From Dugong dugon (Eukaryota > Chordata > Mammalia > Sirenia > Dugongidae), in the NCBI GenBank assembly GCA_030035585.1, contig CM057465.1, forward strand, positions 34,180,001-34,244,000: a DNA stretch of 64,000 nucleotides, given 5' to 3'. Shown one piece after another: positions 44,870 through 56,500 of this stretch. The translations under genes and the position numbers were made by a program. A model generated the notes under the pieces. It searched no databases. It saw nothing but the letters and a program-made list of their open reading frames with translations, and was not told where the DNA came from. Within the stretch, counting starts at the first letter, position 1, and the number at the start of each line of letters is the position of its first letter.

Positions 44870-47800
44870 CGTTTAAATGGTTAATACAAAAGCACAGCTG
44901 GGAAGTGAATCCCCACCTGTAAGATGTGTAGGAGTGTGCTGCTGCCTCAATGCTTTCCTATCTCCCACTCTGAGAAGTAGGTGTGTGAGGGAAGCCTTCT
45001 GAAACTCCAGCCATGTGGCAATTGTTCAGGAATATATTTATTCCACTGTAAATAACACTATTCTACTATGGCCCATGTTTTGGTAATTTGTCTATGAATC
45101 AAATTCCTCATGATCTCCAACTTAAGGAGATTAAAGAGAAACCTTCTAATGAAGGTATATTATTTATAAAATGCTGATGTAGGAAGCAAATGAATCGATC
45201 ATCTTCAGAGATAATCCCTTTAAACATGAAGGGAAACCTATCTCAAATTTATGAATCAGTTTCTTCTCTGAAGTGACTTCCCTGACAGAGATAGGGACTT
45301 AGGAGGAAGGGATAAAGTGAGGTGTCCTCTTTCTGATGTTGCAACTAAGATTTTCATCTTGCTGTGGTCTGCAAAGCACTTTCAAACACAGCAGGAAAAT
45401 ACAGAAGTTAAGTTTTTCCATCTCTTCTGAGCCTTATCAGATTTTCATGCTGTAGAGAACATGCTGGAAAGACAGGGATAAATGAAAAATCCCCTTTAGT
45501 GAAGGGGAAGAGTGATCACCACCAATGTTCTAGTTTTTTTCTTTTCTGCTGATCACAAAAGAAATGGTTTAGTAACTTGTGGGGAACTATTGTGTGATAA
45601 GGAAAACATGCTATTTGTTTTGCACTTATTCCAGGGATAAATGAATCCTTTTTAAATCACGCATTGACTTCATTATTTACTCATTTTTAAACTCATGCTT
45701 AAGTTTTCAACCTTTTTTCTCCCTTGATAGAAAAATAAAAAAAAAAAAAAGCAAGAAATAATACTCCGGTGCTTTTTTACATGAAATAATTTTATGAGAT
45801 CATTTGATAATAACACCTGTCTGTAAATTAGACATCAAGATAGCTTTAGGAAACTCCCTGTTATTTGTATGTGCCCAGAACCTAGTAAGTATTGCAAGAA
45901 CAAAATTAATCCAAAAAAATGTTATGGAGTTAAATGAAGTGTTTCTTCCAAATAATAGGATCCTTTGCCTACAGAACTATATGGAATGGGCCTGCTAATT
46001 CTTTTCCTTATTGAGTAGCATTTAAAAATAAAATTTATGTGTGCACATAATGGAAATCATCAATAAATTCTGTAAGACTTACTAAGAGCAAAAACTCCAG
46101 TTCACCGCTCCCTCAATTCAGGTGAAAGTGGTTATTGTTAATAGTTTCTAACAGATGACAGAAGAAGGCAGAGATAATTGTCTCCTGTTTTGCTTCTGTT
46201 TTTTCTGACAAAAACAATGGTCTTAAAACAAGAAAGCATTTATTAAGCAATGTAAAGAAGAAATTATAGTTTATTAGAGGTTAAGAGGTAGAAAGAAAAC
46301 AACAAACTACTTTAGATGAATTAAAATGTTAAGAACTTAACAATTTATAACTGAAGGATGCTAAAGAATCTTTTGAGGGTCTTTTTGGAACTTTCTGAAA
46401 CTCCAAGCAATCACTGAAAACCTGGAGAATGAGTGTCTAGAATGGGTACATGTATTAATTTTTTTTAAAAAGGGAAACATCTGCTTAAATTCTAAAGAGA
46501 ATTTTCCAAAAAATGATCTATGAGCATTTAGCAGCAAATGGAGTGGTCACTGAAAGCCAATCTAGTCTTCCTCTCTGTGGGTTCCCGGGATATCCAGTGT
46601 ATGTGGGAGTCCAGTTGGTGGCATTGCTTCCTTTCCTGGTTCTGCTCAGGACCTTAGTTGCCCACATCCCTTTGGCTTCACCCAAGAACTTCTCAAGGAA
46701 CCTTTGGTCCTCCTCTCAGTAAGTGTGGGAACAGATGCTATAGCAATGGTGTAACTTGGTTTCAAAAAACCATTTGAAAAGATCAGAATGTCTTTGTGAA
46801 TAATATTGAGAAATGTAGGCCTGATGCGAGTATGGTGCGGTGATTTTGTTGTGGTTGTTTGAGTAGTCTTACCACTTATCTCTCCTCCTCATCTCAAAAG
46901 ATTACGATAGGGAGATGTCAGCCATCAGTTGACATCAGTTGACAATGGAGTGAGTTACAACTGTTGAAATTTCAGGCATCAGGGAGGGAAGGGGGAGATG
47001 TTTTTTGCAAGGGTCTTTTTGGCACCCCCTCAGATAACATGAAGTTGGCACCTTCTTGGTTATAGTTCCTGAGGGTAGTAGTATCCCTTGACCAAATATT
47101 TTTAAAGCCACAAAATGAGCTTTGCAAAGAATGAGAAAAGTAAAACAAAGGACTGTTTCATATTTAAGATTTAAATCTTTCTTCTTGGACCTGTGCCTAG
47201 TTCTGTCAGAACAATGATACCCCTCCAGTAAATCCTGTACAAACTATCCTATAGTGAATATCTACAGAAATGCTGATTTCCTAGTTGAATTATTAATATA
47301 CAATTAAAAAACTACTTTACTCTTCTTAAATTTATTTTTTAAAAGCTCATTTAAAAGTTAAATGTGTTTTTTGTTGCCTCAAAAACCATCTCATTTTTAC
47401 CAAGAGGTGAATAGAAAGATGATCTTGTTTTATTGTAATATTTTTACAAATGGTAAATAAATCCCTGCAAGATATATGAGCTGGCCAAGATGACTGAGTG
47501 AAAAAAACTGGTATCAGGTAAAAATTTCTCATCTACTTTTCTTATGTAATTCTCACTAACTTTTTTTTTTAACTGCAGATTTTCTTTAAAGAAATTTGTA
47601 TCTGTGGGACACTGGCACACAAAATGCTTTTTTCATTGTGATATTTTGTTGTATTTATGGAAATCTTGCATCTCTGCTCTGATGATTTCAAAGGAGGGAA
47701 GAAAGGCAGTGTGATTCATTCTTTAGGGTAATACTTTGTTCTATTGTATAGATCTGATAAATCCCACCGTACTGAGGTTCAGTTTTATTTAGTTTTGTGC

Positions 47801-49129
47801 TCACCCAGACTCTTGAGAATAAACCAGATCGCTTTCTCTTTCTGGTGCTGTTAGCTCTGTGCCCTGAAGGGAAATTAAATGCAAATGCTTTCATTGCACT
47901 ATTCCCTTGTTAATTTATCACAAGTTTAAACACAGCAACATATTGGAAAACCTTCTTATTTCATAATCTTCAGATTCTTTGCACAATGATATTAAGAACA
48001 GAATAATGAGTAAAGATAAACCAATGAAAAGCACATGTCTACGGGGCAACTGGCAGTGGTCCCACAACCATTAGTCTGTGGTATCTGGTGAAATTGCTGG
48101 AGTCAGCTTGCACTCTAACTTCATGACGGTGCAAAAAAGAAGGGAGGGGGAAAAAAATCCCTGGAATTAGAAGAGGTGAGCGAAGCACCACTTCCAAGTC
48201 TTAATTATGCTGTAAACAATTTATTCTCTCCTTCAAAAATGTGCATTCTGAGAAAGCTCATGCTGTGCTGCAGATTTTTAGTTAAAAGCTAATAATAAAT
48301 CATAGTAAAAAACAATAGAGTACCAGTTTTCAGGAAAAGATGAAGTTAGAGAAGTGTTTTACAGGACACAGCACAAGGTCTTGCACCAGAGGGTATCCAA
48401 TACATATTTGTGAATGTGATTGATGGTGCTTGAGGGAAATTAAGGGTTGTTGTGTCATTGTCTTGATATACTGAAGGGTAGAAATGCTAACCACAGCCAG
48501 ATGTTGGTGATCATCCTTGGGGCTAAATGCATGGGAGGGGATATACGCTCAGTGATGATTACACACACACACAAAGACAGAGACGGGGAAGGGTTCTGGA
48601 GAGTCTTCTTTCTTAGCCAAATTTGCAACTTTACTCATCAGATTTGGTTTTAAAACCTTCCTGAGAATAAGCAAATATCACCCTATGCACATTTAGACAC
48701 GTTTCCTCAAATGTTTGCAAACTGTACTTAAAATACACAATTATTCGAGACTTTGCTCAGTCTCTGTATTGCAACAGTCATGTTTCAAAAATAGCTGGTA
48801 TTGTTTTCTTTGAACTCAGCAGAATATTGATGAACTCGGTTTCAGCTTAAGCCATAGAGACATCTTAAATCGTATTTGCTGACCCTATCATCCATATTTT
48901 AAAGTATTGACCCTTTGTGATGTCTGTCTCTTGTTCTTAAAATTTCGTTTCACGTCTGGATCAATAAAGAAAGTATAAACAACTCCTGAAGGTAGTGTTT
49001 TAAGCATTTGGCCTGCCAAAATTCTATTGGAAAATTTTTGTTTCTGCTTACATACTTCCCAGTACCACAGGATCCTCCTATTAACCAGTTGTCTACTTTT
49101 TTTTTCTCCCCCCTCCCTCTCTTCTTGTT
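44870..49129. other. Largest unassigned block (4.3 kb)
   Basis: No SINE, LINE or LTR was recognised in 4.3 kb, which is unusually repeat-poor for this window. An A-run lies at 45737-45750. Segments near 47340-47950 and 48180-48310 look complex and not low-complexity, but I have no direct evidence of function. No coding frame with exon-like features was found. Confidence 0.45.
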
Positions 49130-49490
49130 CTCCTTCCCTACGTGGTGGATGAAAGTGCCAGTCACTGAGATGGGCAAGAATAAAGAAAGAGCAGGCTTTG
49201 GAGGGGAAATGAAGAGTTCAAATGTAAACATGTCATGTTTGAAATGTTTACAAATTGCCAAGTGAAGATTACAAAGTGTAGAAGGATATATGAGACAAGA
49301 GCCCAGAGGAAGGAGCTGGGCTGTAGATATAAATTTGAGAGTCAACAGTGAATTAATATGTTTAAAACCACAAGATTTAATAAAAGCACTTAAAATAGAG
49401 AGTACAGTTAAAGAAGAGAAATAGCCAAATATAAAATCCAGGGCACTGGATTTAAAGGTCATCATCCAGGGCCATTTAAAGATCAAGAAG
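49130..49490 (+). mobile_element. Ancient LINE 3'-UTR segment (L1M type)
   Basis: The phrases cactgagatgggcaagaata and ctgtagatataaatttgaga match the type seen at 34620-34760. The 178-codon frame on the minus strand across it (49486-48950) is a chance frame. Confidence 0.55.
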
Positions 49491-49499
49491 AGAAAGAAG

Positions 49500-51077
49500 A
49501 AAAATAATATTTAAATATATTAAGATAATTTTATTTTAAAGAGTCACCCATCCTTGTTGACCTGTTATTTATTTTGGAGTTGGCATGGAACATGGCTCTT
49601 TTCAGAACTTTTTAAAATTTGCTATCTAAAGTCTAGAGTAAATGTCTGATTCAAGTTTTTGGTCCAGTACTATGAAGTTGATCAACATTAGTGTTGTTTG
49701 TGAGGCCTGTTCTTAGATTATAAGGCTTCCCAAGGCTGAGACAAATAAGGTCCACTATCAAATACCAGAACTATTAAGGTGGCAGTATATGTCAGGTGGA
49801 AAATATAAAATGCAGTATGAGAATGAGGCAGGTGTGTCTGCAGCTGAGTGTCTCATGAAAGTGAGAAGGTAAAACAGGCAAGAAGCAAGATAAGCAAAGG
49901 TAATACAGAAGGGTGAGAATTAGGCTGTCTGAGCTGAGGCTGCTAGACTGAAGCCTGTTCAAGAACCAGTCTCCCGAATATGTTCTGGAATATTCCTTTC
50001 AAGTTGCACTTGAAATGGCCAAACCACATCAGACAAAACCTACCATCAACCGTTTTTTGGCATTTCCAATTCTAAAATGCACAGTCATTTTCTCCCAAAT
50101 GTTCTCTTCACTTTCAGTTTTGATGGTTAGAATCATGTCCACTGTACAGTTCTATTTGTTGCTTGCTTCTAAGAGTAAGACTCAGATTCAGGTTTAATTA
50201 ACGTGACTGAGTGTCAGCGATCCACCGGGCACAGAGATGGTCACTTGCACATATGTCGGCTGTTTTGGGGAATAATTTATCAGCTTGGACAAGGCAGCAG
50301 TTCATATAAATAGCTTATACTGCCACAGTTTAAAAGCCATGTGTAAGTTTTTCTAAATCCTCTTGTGTGCAATATTTGCTTAATAGTTTGTCTCATCTGG
50401 AATATTTGAAAATTTAGTCCTGTATGATTTAGGTGTGACGTCGGGGAAGTCTTCAAAGCTAATTTTCTTCTTCCCTGCAGAGAGGATACATCTGACATAA
50501 CAAGTCACATTGCCACAGTAAGAATAAACAGCAAACTATAAACAAGCAAACAAACAAGAAACCAAGTCATAAAACAAAAGAGCTATTAGAAATGTGGCCA
50601 AGCATTTTTATTGTGGAGAGTCCTGAGTCTGGCATCAAATTAGGATGCATAAGTCTGGCTGTGTTGTATAGGTGATTGCTCCCTCTGAGCCAGATGTTTC
50701 CTTTCTAGAATATCTCGGTCCTTAAGGCTGTCGAATGAGCTAATTGTGGGTGTGTGTGGGGGGGGGGGGTGTCAGAGAACTACTTTCAAAATTTTAAGAA
50801 TCTAAAGGACATCTTACATTCTTTCATCTGAGACAAGACCACACTGGCTAAATAAATAAAACTTGGTGCCTTTGCCCTTAGCTTCATTTTACCAATATAC
50901 CACAATATCATACCTGACTGCCTTGTTTTGATCCTGAACAGTTAATGTGTTTAACTACTCTCAGCTCTGATGATTTCCAGTGGGATGCCAGTTATTTTGT
51001 GGTGAACAAACACTGTATCTTCACACCAGAAAACATGAGTAAATTAATGGACTCAGCGGCAATGGGGAGTACCATGT
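49500..51077. other. Unassigned DNA
   Basis: It includes a run of 12 G at 50758-50769 after a short GT tract; otherwise nothing was recognised. Confidence 0.5.
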
Positions 51078-51231
51078 GGGGAGCCCTGGTGGGTCAGTGG
51101 TTAAGATCTTGGCTGCTAACCAAAAGATCAGCAGTTTGCTCCTTGGAAACCCTGTGGGGCAGTTCCACTCTGTCCTATAGGGTCTCTATGCGTCAGAATC
51201 CACTCGACGGCAATGGGTTTGGTTTGGTTTA
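51078..51231 (+). mobile_element. AfroSINE, short form with small deletion
   Basis: The head gagccctggtgggtcagtgg is clear. About 16 bases including most of the B box are missing (cagcagtttgctccttgg). The tail ends cggcaatgggtttggtttgg. Confidence 0.92.
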
Positions 51232-51610
51232 GTACCATGTGGACTGCCTGCCCTACTTTACAAGTAGAGTGGACCTGGTCCTCTGGAGAGATGAAATGGC
51301 AGTGATAACAACCAGGCTTTCCCAGACCCAGCTGCCAACAGAGTGAGCATCCACCATCTCCCATTCCAGAGTTACTAAGTTCCCTTCTTGGTAGTGGTAA
51401 TGCCGTGCACAACAGGTGAATCAACATGGTCGGCAACTGCATGGTTTCTTACTTGACCAGGACAATAGGAGATACAAAGGCCTGTGGGACCCAGAAGCTC
51501 TCTAATGTGCACAAGTTTAGCTAATTTTTTTATACTTACATCATATTCTTCCCTTTTAGGACAATATTCTTTGTCTCTGGAACAAACCTTTTTCAGAATA
51601 CCCCAAAGAC

Positions 51611-51748
51611 CAGTAGTTTTTAATTTTGGATACACATTAGAATCACCTGGGCAGCTTATAAAACTCTGGGATGGGACTCTGGAATGAGCATGTTTAAACC
51701 TCCCCAGGTGATTCCAATGTATAGCCAAGATTGCGCACCACTGCCCTA
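51611..51748. mobile_element. MER5-like hAT nonautonomous element
   Basis: The left part has cacattagaatcacctggg and the right part has its reverse, ccccaggtgattccaatgt, so the element is bounded by terminal inverted repeats. These are landmarks of MER5-type elements of the hAT-Charlie group. Confidence 0.85.
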
Positions 51749-51751
51749 GTC

Positions 51752-51900
51752 CTGCAGCCTGGTGGCGCACTGGTTAACAGCTCAGCTGCTATAGTTCAAA
51801 TCTACCAGCTGCTCCTTAGAAACCTTATGGAACAGTTCTACTCTGTCCTATAGGGTTGCTATGAGTTAGAATCGACTCAGTGGCAATGGACTTGGTTTGG
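51752..51900 (+). mobile_element. AfroSINE, short form
   Basis: It begins only a few bases after the MER5-like element. The head is gcagcctggtggcgcactgg; a short gap removes the region before the B box (gttcaaatctacc). Confidence 0.9.
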
Positions 51901-52219
51901 CCCTAGTCCTATTCCCAAGTCTGAGCTAACAAGAACAAGTGTAACCCTGTCTCTAATTATTATTTCCTTAATTTACATTGACTGTTTTTTTCTTAAAGTC
52001 ATTACTGTCAGCTGAGTTTGGCCAAGACTTTTGCCTCTACTTGGTCAAAACTCTGTGTTCTTGGCTGTTTTTACTCTTGAGAAGTTGAAAGAATGCAAAC
52101 CACTCTACATTTCTGCCAGTTTGCTCTTCCTGTTTTGTTCTTCTCTCTCCAAAAGGCCTGTTTCTCTAGAAGCTCTGGCTGATCTACATATTTTTTTTAG
52201 AAATTACTATTTAGCTCTT

Positions 52220-52417
52220 CGGAGCCCTGGTAGAGCAATGGTTAAAGCGCTTGGCTGCTAACCAGAAGGTTGGCAGTTCGAACCCACCAGCTGCTCTGTG
52301 GGAGAAAGATGCAGCAGTCTGCTTCTGTGAAGATTTGCAGTCTTGGAAACCCTATGGGGCAGTTCTACTCTGTCCTATGGTTGGAATAGACTCAACGGCA
52401 GTGGGGTTTTGTTTTTT
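52220..52417 (+). mobile_element. AfroSINE, long form
   Basis: The head ggagccctggtagagcaatg, B box cagttcgaaccc and the long-form middle segment are intact. A small deletion removes part of the segment after tctgtcctatg. Confidence 0.93.
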
Positions 52418-52681
52418 TCTAATTTAACTCTTTGATGCCTTTTCTGCCTCTTAAATACTTTATTTTCCCCTCTGATCATTATTTGATACTCAGTAGCAGA
52501 TAGTATCTTGCATAACAGGGTCTGACGGGGAAAGAGAATAAAAGAGACTTGGTTGGTGAAAGGCTGGTGATTTAGAAAAAAACCGGACTTTGGTCAATGA
52601 TTGAGGTTGTTGTCGCCAGCTGAATGATGGTGAGAGTTGAAGGCAGGGCTTTCAAGAGATTTTGTTCCCAGTTTGACCTCC

Positions 52682-52873
52682 TGCTGAGAATTTGCATTTC
52701 CACCCCAGATATACTGAATCAGAATCTACATTTAAACACGTTCCCCAGGTGATTTTTAGGTACCCCCCATACATAAGAATGTATGTATACATTAAAATCA
52801 CCTGGGAATCTTGTTAAATTGTAGATTCTGTTTCAGTGTATCTGAGGTGGAAAGGCAAATTGTCAGCAGGGGG
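52682..52873. repeat. Imperfect inverted repeat of MER5-like arms
   Basis: The arm at about 52682-52757 (tactgaatcagaatctacat, ccaggtgattttta) is the reverse complement of the arm at about 52795-52873 (aaaatcacctgggaatcttg, agattctgtttcagtgtatc), with a loop of about 40 bp. It is either one MER5-family element with extended inverted ends or two partial copies head to head. Confidence 0.75.
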
Positions 52874-53081
52874 CCAAACCGGAAGGAACCAGTTGGAAGC
52901 CCTGGTTGAAGGTAGCTTGCATTCACCATTCAGTATAGGAGAGACTGCTCCCTAGCCTGAAATTTCTACTCAGAGTCACTAGGCCTATTGACAAGGCCTG
53001 TGACCAATCAAGGTCTTTACCAGAATCAGCCTCAAAACGAGACCTTCATCTCTTGAGAGGGATTTTCCTGCTCTGACCTTA

Positions 53082-53228
53082 AACAAAACCCATTGCCTTC
53101 GAGTAAATTCCGACTCATTGTGACCCTAAAGGACAGTAGAACTGCCCTGTACGGTTTCCAAGGAGCAGCTGGTGGATTCAGACTGCTGACCTTTTGGTTA
53201 GCAGCCAAGCTCTTAACCACCAGGGCTC
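53082..53228 (-). mobile_element. AfroSINE, short form
   Basis: The minus strand begins agccctggtggttaagagct with a small deletion in the head and ends in aaacccattgcc, that is, caatgggttttgttt. Its head has been copied into the neighbouring tandem duplication. Confidence 0.9.
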
Positions 53229-53412
53229 TGACCTTAGTGATTTAAAATGACTTCGCAAGATCTCCAACTCTATCTGAGAGTCTCAGCTACTATTTGTACT
53301 GAAGCCATTTATACCACCAGGGCTCTCACCTTAGTGATTTAAAATGGCTTCACAAGACCTCCAACTCAGTATCTGAGAGTCTCAGCTACTATTTGTACTG
53401 AAGCCATTTATA
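53216..53412. repeat. Tandem duplication, unit about 97-100 bp
   Basis: 53216-53312 and 53313-53412 match closely (gtctcagctactatttgtac is exact in both). The unit starts with accaccagggctct, the SINE's own head, so the duplication postdates the SINE insertion. Confidence 0.93.
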
Positions 53413-54107
53413 CCAGCATTGTCTTTGAAACATTGAAGTTAGCTTATCCCTACATGCCTCAGGCATGTACATTTCTATGGTCATTTCTTGCCTGGCATCA
53501 TGATCTGTGCCACCCATAATGAAAGAGGACCCAAACTCCACTGCTCCCCCTCTCCAAACTTCATTCCATAATAAACCAGTTCCCCTGCATCTTTACTTTC
53601 TTTGCACGATGGTCTTGCTGTTTCTTTACCAGAACGAAAATAGAGCTTTCCCATGAATATGCCATTTCCACTGAATCTGCATCACCTCAAATGTGGGGAA
53701 CCATAGAGTTGAGTGATGGTGTCAGTTTTCTGCCTTCTCTACAAAATGGCATCTATAATTCCATTATTTTTCCATCTTCACATAAAAAGGTTCTGCCACT
53801 CTGAGGATTCTGTAACCTGGGTCTTATTTTGTAGGATGATTGGGGAGTCTTTGATGAAGAGTTGTGCCTGTGTTAAGCTAGTGACAGGGTGAGCAAGTAC
53901 CCCTTAAATCTGTTATTTGTGAACAAAGCAAACGTAGAAGCCTTTACAATGGATGCTTATTAGCCTACATTCAGACTTGAGAAGAAGATCATAGTGTCTT
54001 CTGGAATTAAAACAGGGAGGCCATGTACACAGGGTCTGTAGCAGCTGTGCCACACCCTCCTGGGTAATACAGTTGTCAATGGTGTGCTCTTCATAGAGGC
54101 TTCTAAG

Positions 54108-54365
54108 TATGGTGCAACGGTGAAGAGTCTAGGCTAGAGTGCCAGACAGACCTGGATTAGAGCCTTGGCTCTGCTCCTTCCTTGTATATGTCCTTGGGCA
54201 AGTTCTTCAACTCTTTGAGCCTCAGTTGTTCTGAGAATCAAAAATGAGATAAGGCAAAAGAAGACATTAAAAAAAATGAGGTATGGCAGGCATAGTACTT
54301 GGCATAGTACTTGACATATAGTAAGTGCTCAGTAAATGGTAGTTATTGTTATTATTTTTAAAATT
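54108..54365 (+). mobile_element. MIR relic
   Basis: It contains cttgggcaagttcttcaact, tgagcctcagttgttctgag and tagtaagtgctcagtaaatg. Confidence 0.8.
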
Positions 54366-54899
54366 AGTGTCATGATCAAACATTACCTTAACAATGTGGA
54401 GCAAGACAGGAGGAAAATGAAGATCTACATTGGAGAGGAAAGGATAGCTCTGGGGAGCTCAGGTGAGACACCTATGTGATCTCATTTCTTATCCACAGGA
54501 ATTGTGGCCTTACTCAAAGGTATGCTAGGTTCCTCATAAACTTTAGGATGGAAAAGCCTTTCTATGGGCTCTCTTCTACCTCTGGATTTATCAGGTGGAG
54601 TCTTATAATATGAGGTCTTTTCTCTGAAGTATAGGAATATTTATGCAAGAAAGTTTATAATTATCAAATTTTAGAGAATACTATTTATTCCTACCTTTAT
54701 GATTCCCAAATTTTCATTTAATGATGCCAATTTTGTACCAGTCACTATGCTGGTTTCTGTGGAGTAAATGTGAGTAAAATGTGGCCTCTACTAGGGAAAT
54801 CTTTAGTCAAGTGTAAGACTCTTCAATATAATCAGAACCTTCAAAACATATTTGGAAGTGCTATGATGGGAATGTACTCAGAGGAGCAGAATCTACCTT

Positions 54900-55200
54900 A
54901 GTCCAATGGAAGGGGGAAGAAGGAAGATAAAAAAGTTCTTGTGAAGATTTTTCTGATTAGTCTGAAAGGATAAGCTGGAATTAGATGAAGAAAGAAGGAG
55001 AGGGAGACTGTTCTTCAGGCAGAAGGAATAACATGATTAAAAGCACAAAGGGATAAGCTATGTGATATGGTTACGGAGGGACCTAAAACTATTTCAGTAT
55101 TTTTGGAATGTCCAGTATGAAGCAGGTGGTGATGAGAGATGAAGAGAAGGGAAGCTTAAGGACATATTAAGGAGCTTGAGCTTTGTTCTATAAAAGTTGT
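54900..55200 (+). mobile_element. Possible ancient LINE 3'-UTR segment
   Basis: It resembles old L1M 3' sequence (gcagaaggaataacatgatt, gaggagcttgagctttgttc-like phrases). Diverged. Confidence 0.4.
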
Positions 55201-55819
55201 ACATCTATTTCATTCTTATTTTACTTGCTCTCTCCATTATTTTACAGAATTGACCACTCTTTCTTTCTTCAAAGTCCCTGACCTCTGGACTTCTAGAACA
55301 CCAGTTTCTTCTGGTTTTCTTCCTACTGTTCAGGTCTTTTCTTCTTCTTCTTCTTTTTTTTTTTTTTTAATGGAAAGTAAGGTGTTTTTCCTGGTATTTT
55401 CTTCCTCTTTGAACCTCTTAGCTATATTTGCCAGGACCAAGTTAGTTCTTTGGTCTTCTCACCTGTTAATGATCTCTTGTGCATTGAAAATCCATGGCTT
55501 AAACCACCGTTTATAGATTTGATGACTTCCAAATCTATTTCTGGAGCCCAGGCCCTTCTCCTAAGTTCTGAGACTATACACCCAACAGGGGCATTATTGG
55601 CAAAGAAGCCTTAAAAACAGAATTGTTGGGACTGAGTTGTAGTCATTGAAACAAATAGCAGGGGGTAGGTGGCTCATTTACACAGACGCTTATTTAGCCA
55701 CTGGCATGCTCCAGCCCCAGGTCTAGGTGGAGGTGTCTTTGTGGGAAGAGTACAGACACTAGAATTAGACAGCTGGTTGAATGATTTCTACCACTTGTTG
55801 ATTATATAACCTGTTGTAG

Positions 55820-56500
55820 GGGTAAAACATCATAAAGTTTACTAAAGCAAACAGAAAGTTTTATTTGGCATATATTCAAAAAGGGCAGAAGTGGGAAGCG
55901 GACAAGCATGCTGCCACAGCCATGTCTGCCCGAGTCCAAGGAAGTATCACAGAACAGACAAAGTAGGAAAACGGACAAGCATGCTGCCACAGCCATGTCT
56001 GCCCAAGACCAAAGCGTATTACAGAATAGGCAAGAATGGGAAAATGGACAAGCATGCTGCCATAGCCAAGTCTGCCCGTCCAAAGAACAGTTACAGAGCC
56101 ATCAGTGTATACTAACATTACAAATGGGCAAAACCATTGAAAGCTCAGTCTTTTCACAGAGTGGCTAGAAACTGTGAACCTACATTTTGAATTGTCTTTC
56201 TTAACAATCACTGGTACAGGTTTGAGTAACAAGAGTCAGGAGGGTCTTCATTGGTTCAACAAATTTCTATTCACTAAATGCTAATAGAAAAAGATAAGAG
56301 TAGAAAGTCTTTTGTGTTGTGTTTGATGGGCTTTTGTGAAAACTTCCTAAAAGATGTTTTCCAAGATTATCTTAGCTATTGTCTTTACACCTCAGGGCCC
56401 AGTTGCTGTATCTCTGCTAGTCTGTGAGGGCCCAGCCCCAGCCGGGTCACAGTTCTCCATGTTCAAGGTCAGGGAATAATGAATCCAAATATTATTTATA
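55820..56500 (-). mobile_element. Possible LTR-like element containing a 72-bp tandem repeat
   Basis: On the minus strand the sequence ends with aaataaaactttctgtttgc after a run of tandem units, like the polyadenylation end of a retroviral-type LTR. No family was recognised and no flanking duplication found, so this is tentative. Confidence 0.3.
55877..56095. repeat. 72-bp minisatellite, three units
   Basis: The phrase gacaagcatgctgcca recurs at 55901, 55974 and 56046, at spacings of 73 and 72. Each unit also carries a tctgccc block. The third unit is the most diverged. The 118-codon and 93-codon minus-strand frames and the 74- and 86-codon plus-strand frames are open because the period is a multiple of three, not because they are genes. 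Confidence 0.95.

Noticed and set aside
46513-46722. Possible exon in a GC-richer frame of 69 codons
   Set aside because: No convincing splice sites or protein resemblance; one short frame in a 4-kb noncoding block is expected by chance.
48950-49486. 178-codon minus-strand frame, the longest outside clear mobile-element genes
   Set aside because: Its N-terminal half is antisense to an L1M-type segment and its middle is a low-complexity Lys/Arg patch from a pyrimidine tract. No family resemblance was seen.
51375-51770. 131-codon minus-strand frame
   Set aside because: It crosses a MER5-like element and shows no homology I recognise.
55877-56095. CRISPR-like array (regular repeats with spacers)
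   Set aside because: Only three units, repeats blend into the intervening sequence, and the host is a mammal.
55876-56232. Repeat protein-like frame of 118 codons on the minus strand with a repeated GQTWLWQHACPFS-like unit
   Set aside because: The apparent protein repeat comes from the 72-bp DNA repeat, whose period is a multiple of three; frames are open on the other strand as well.
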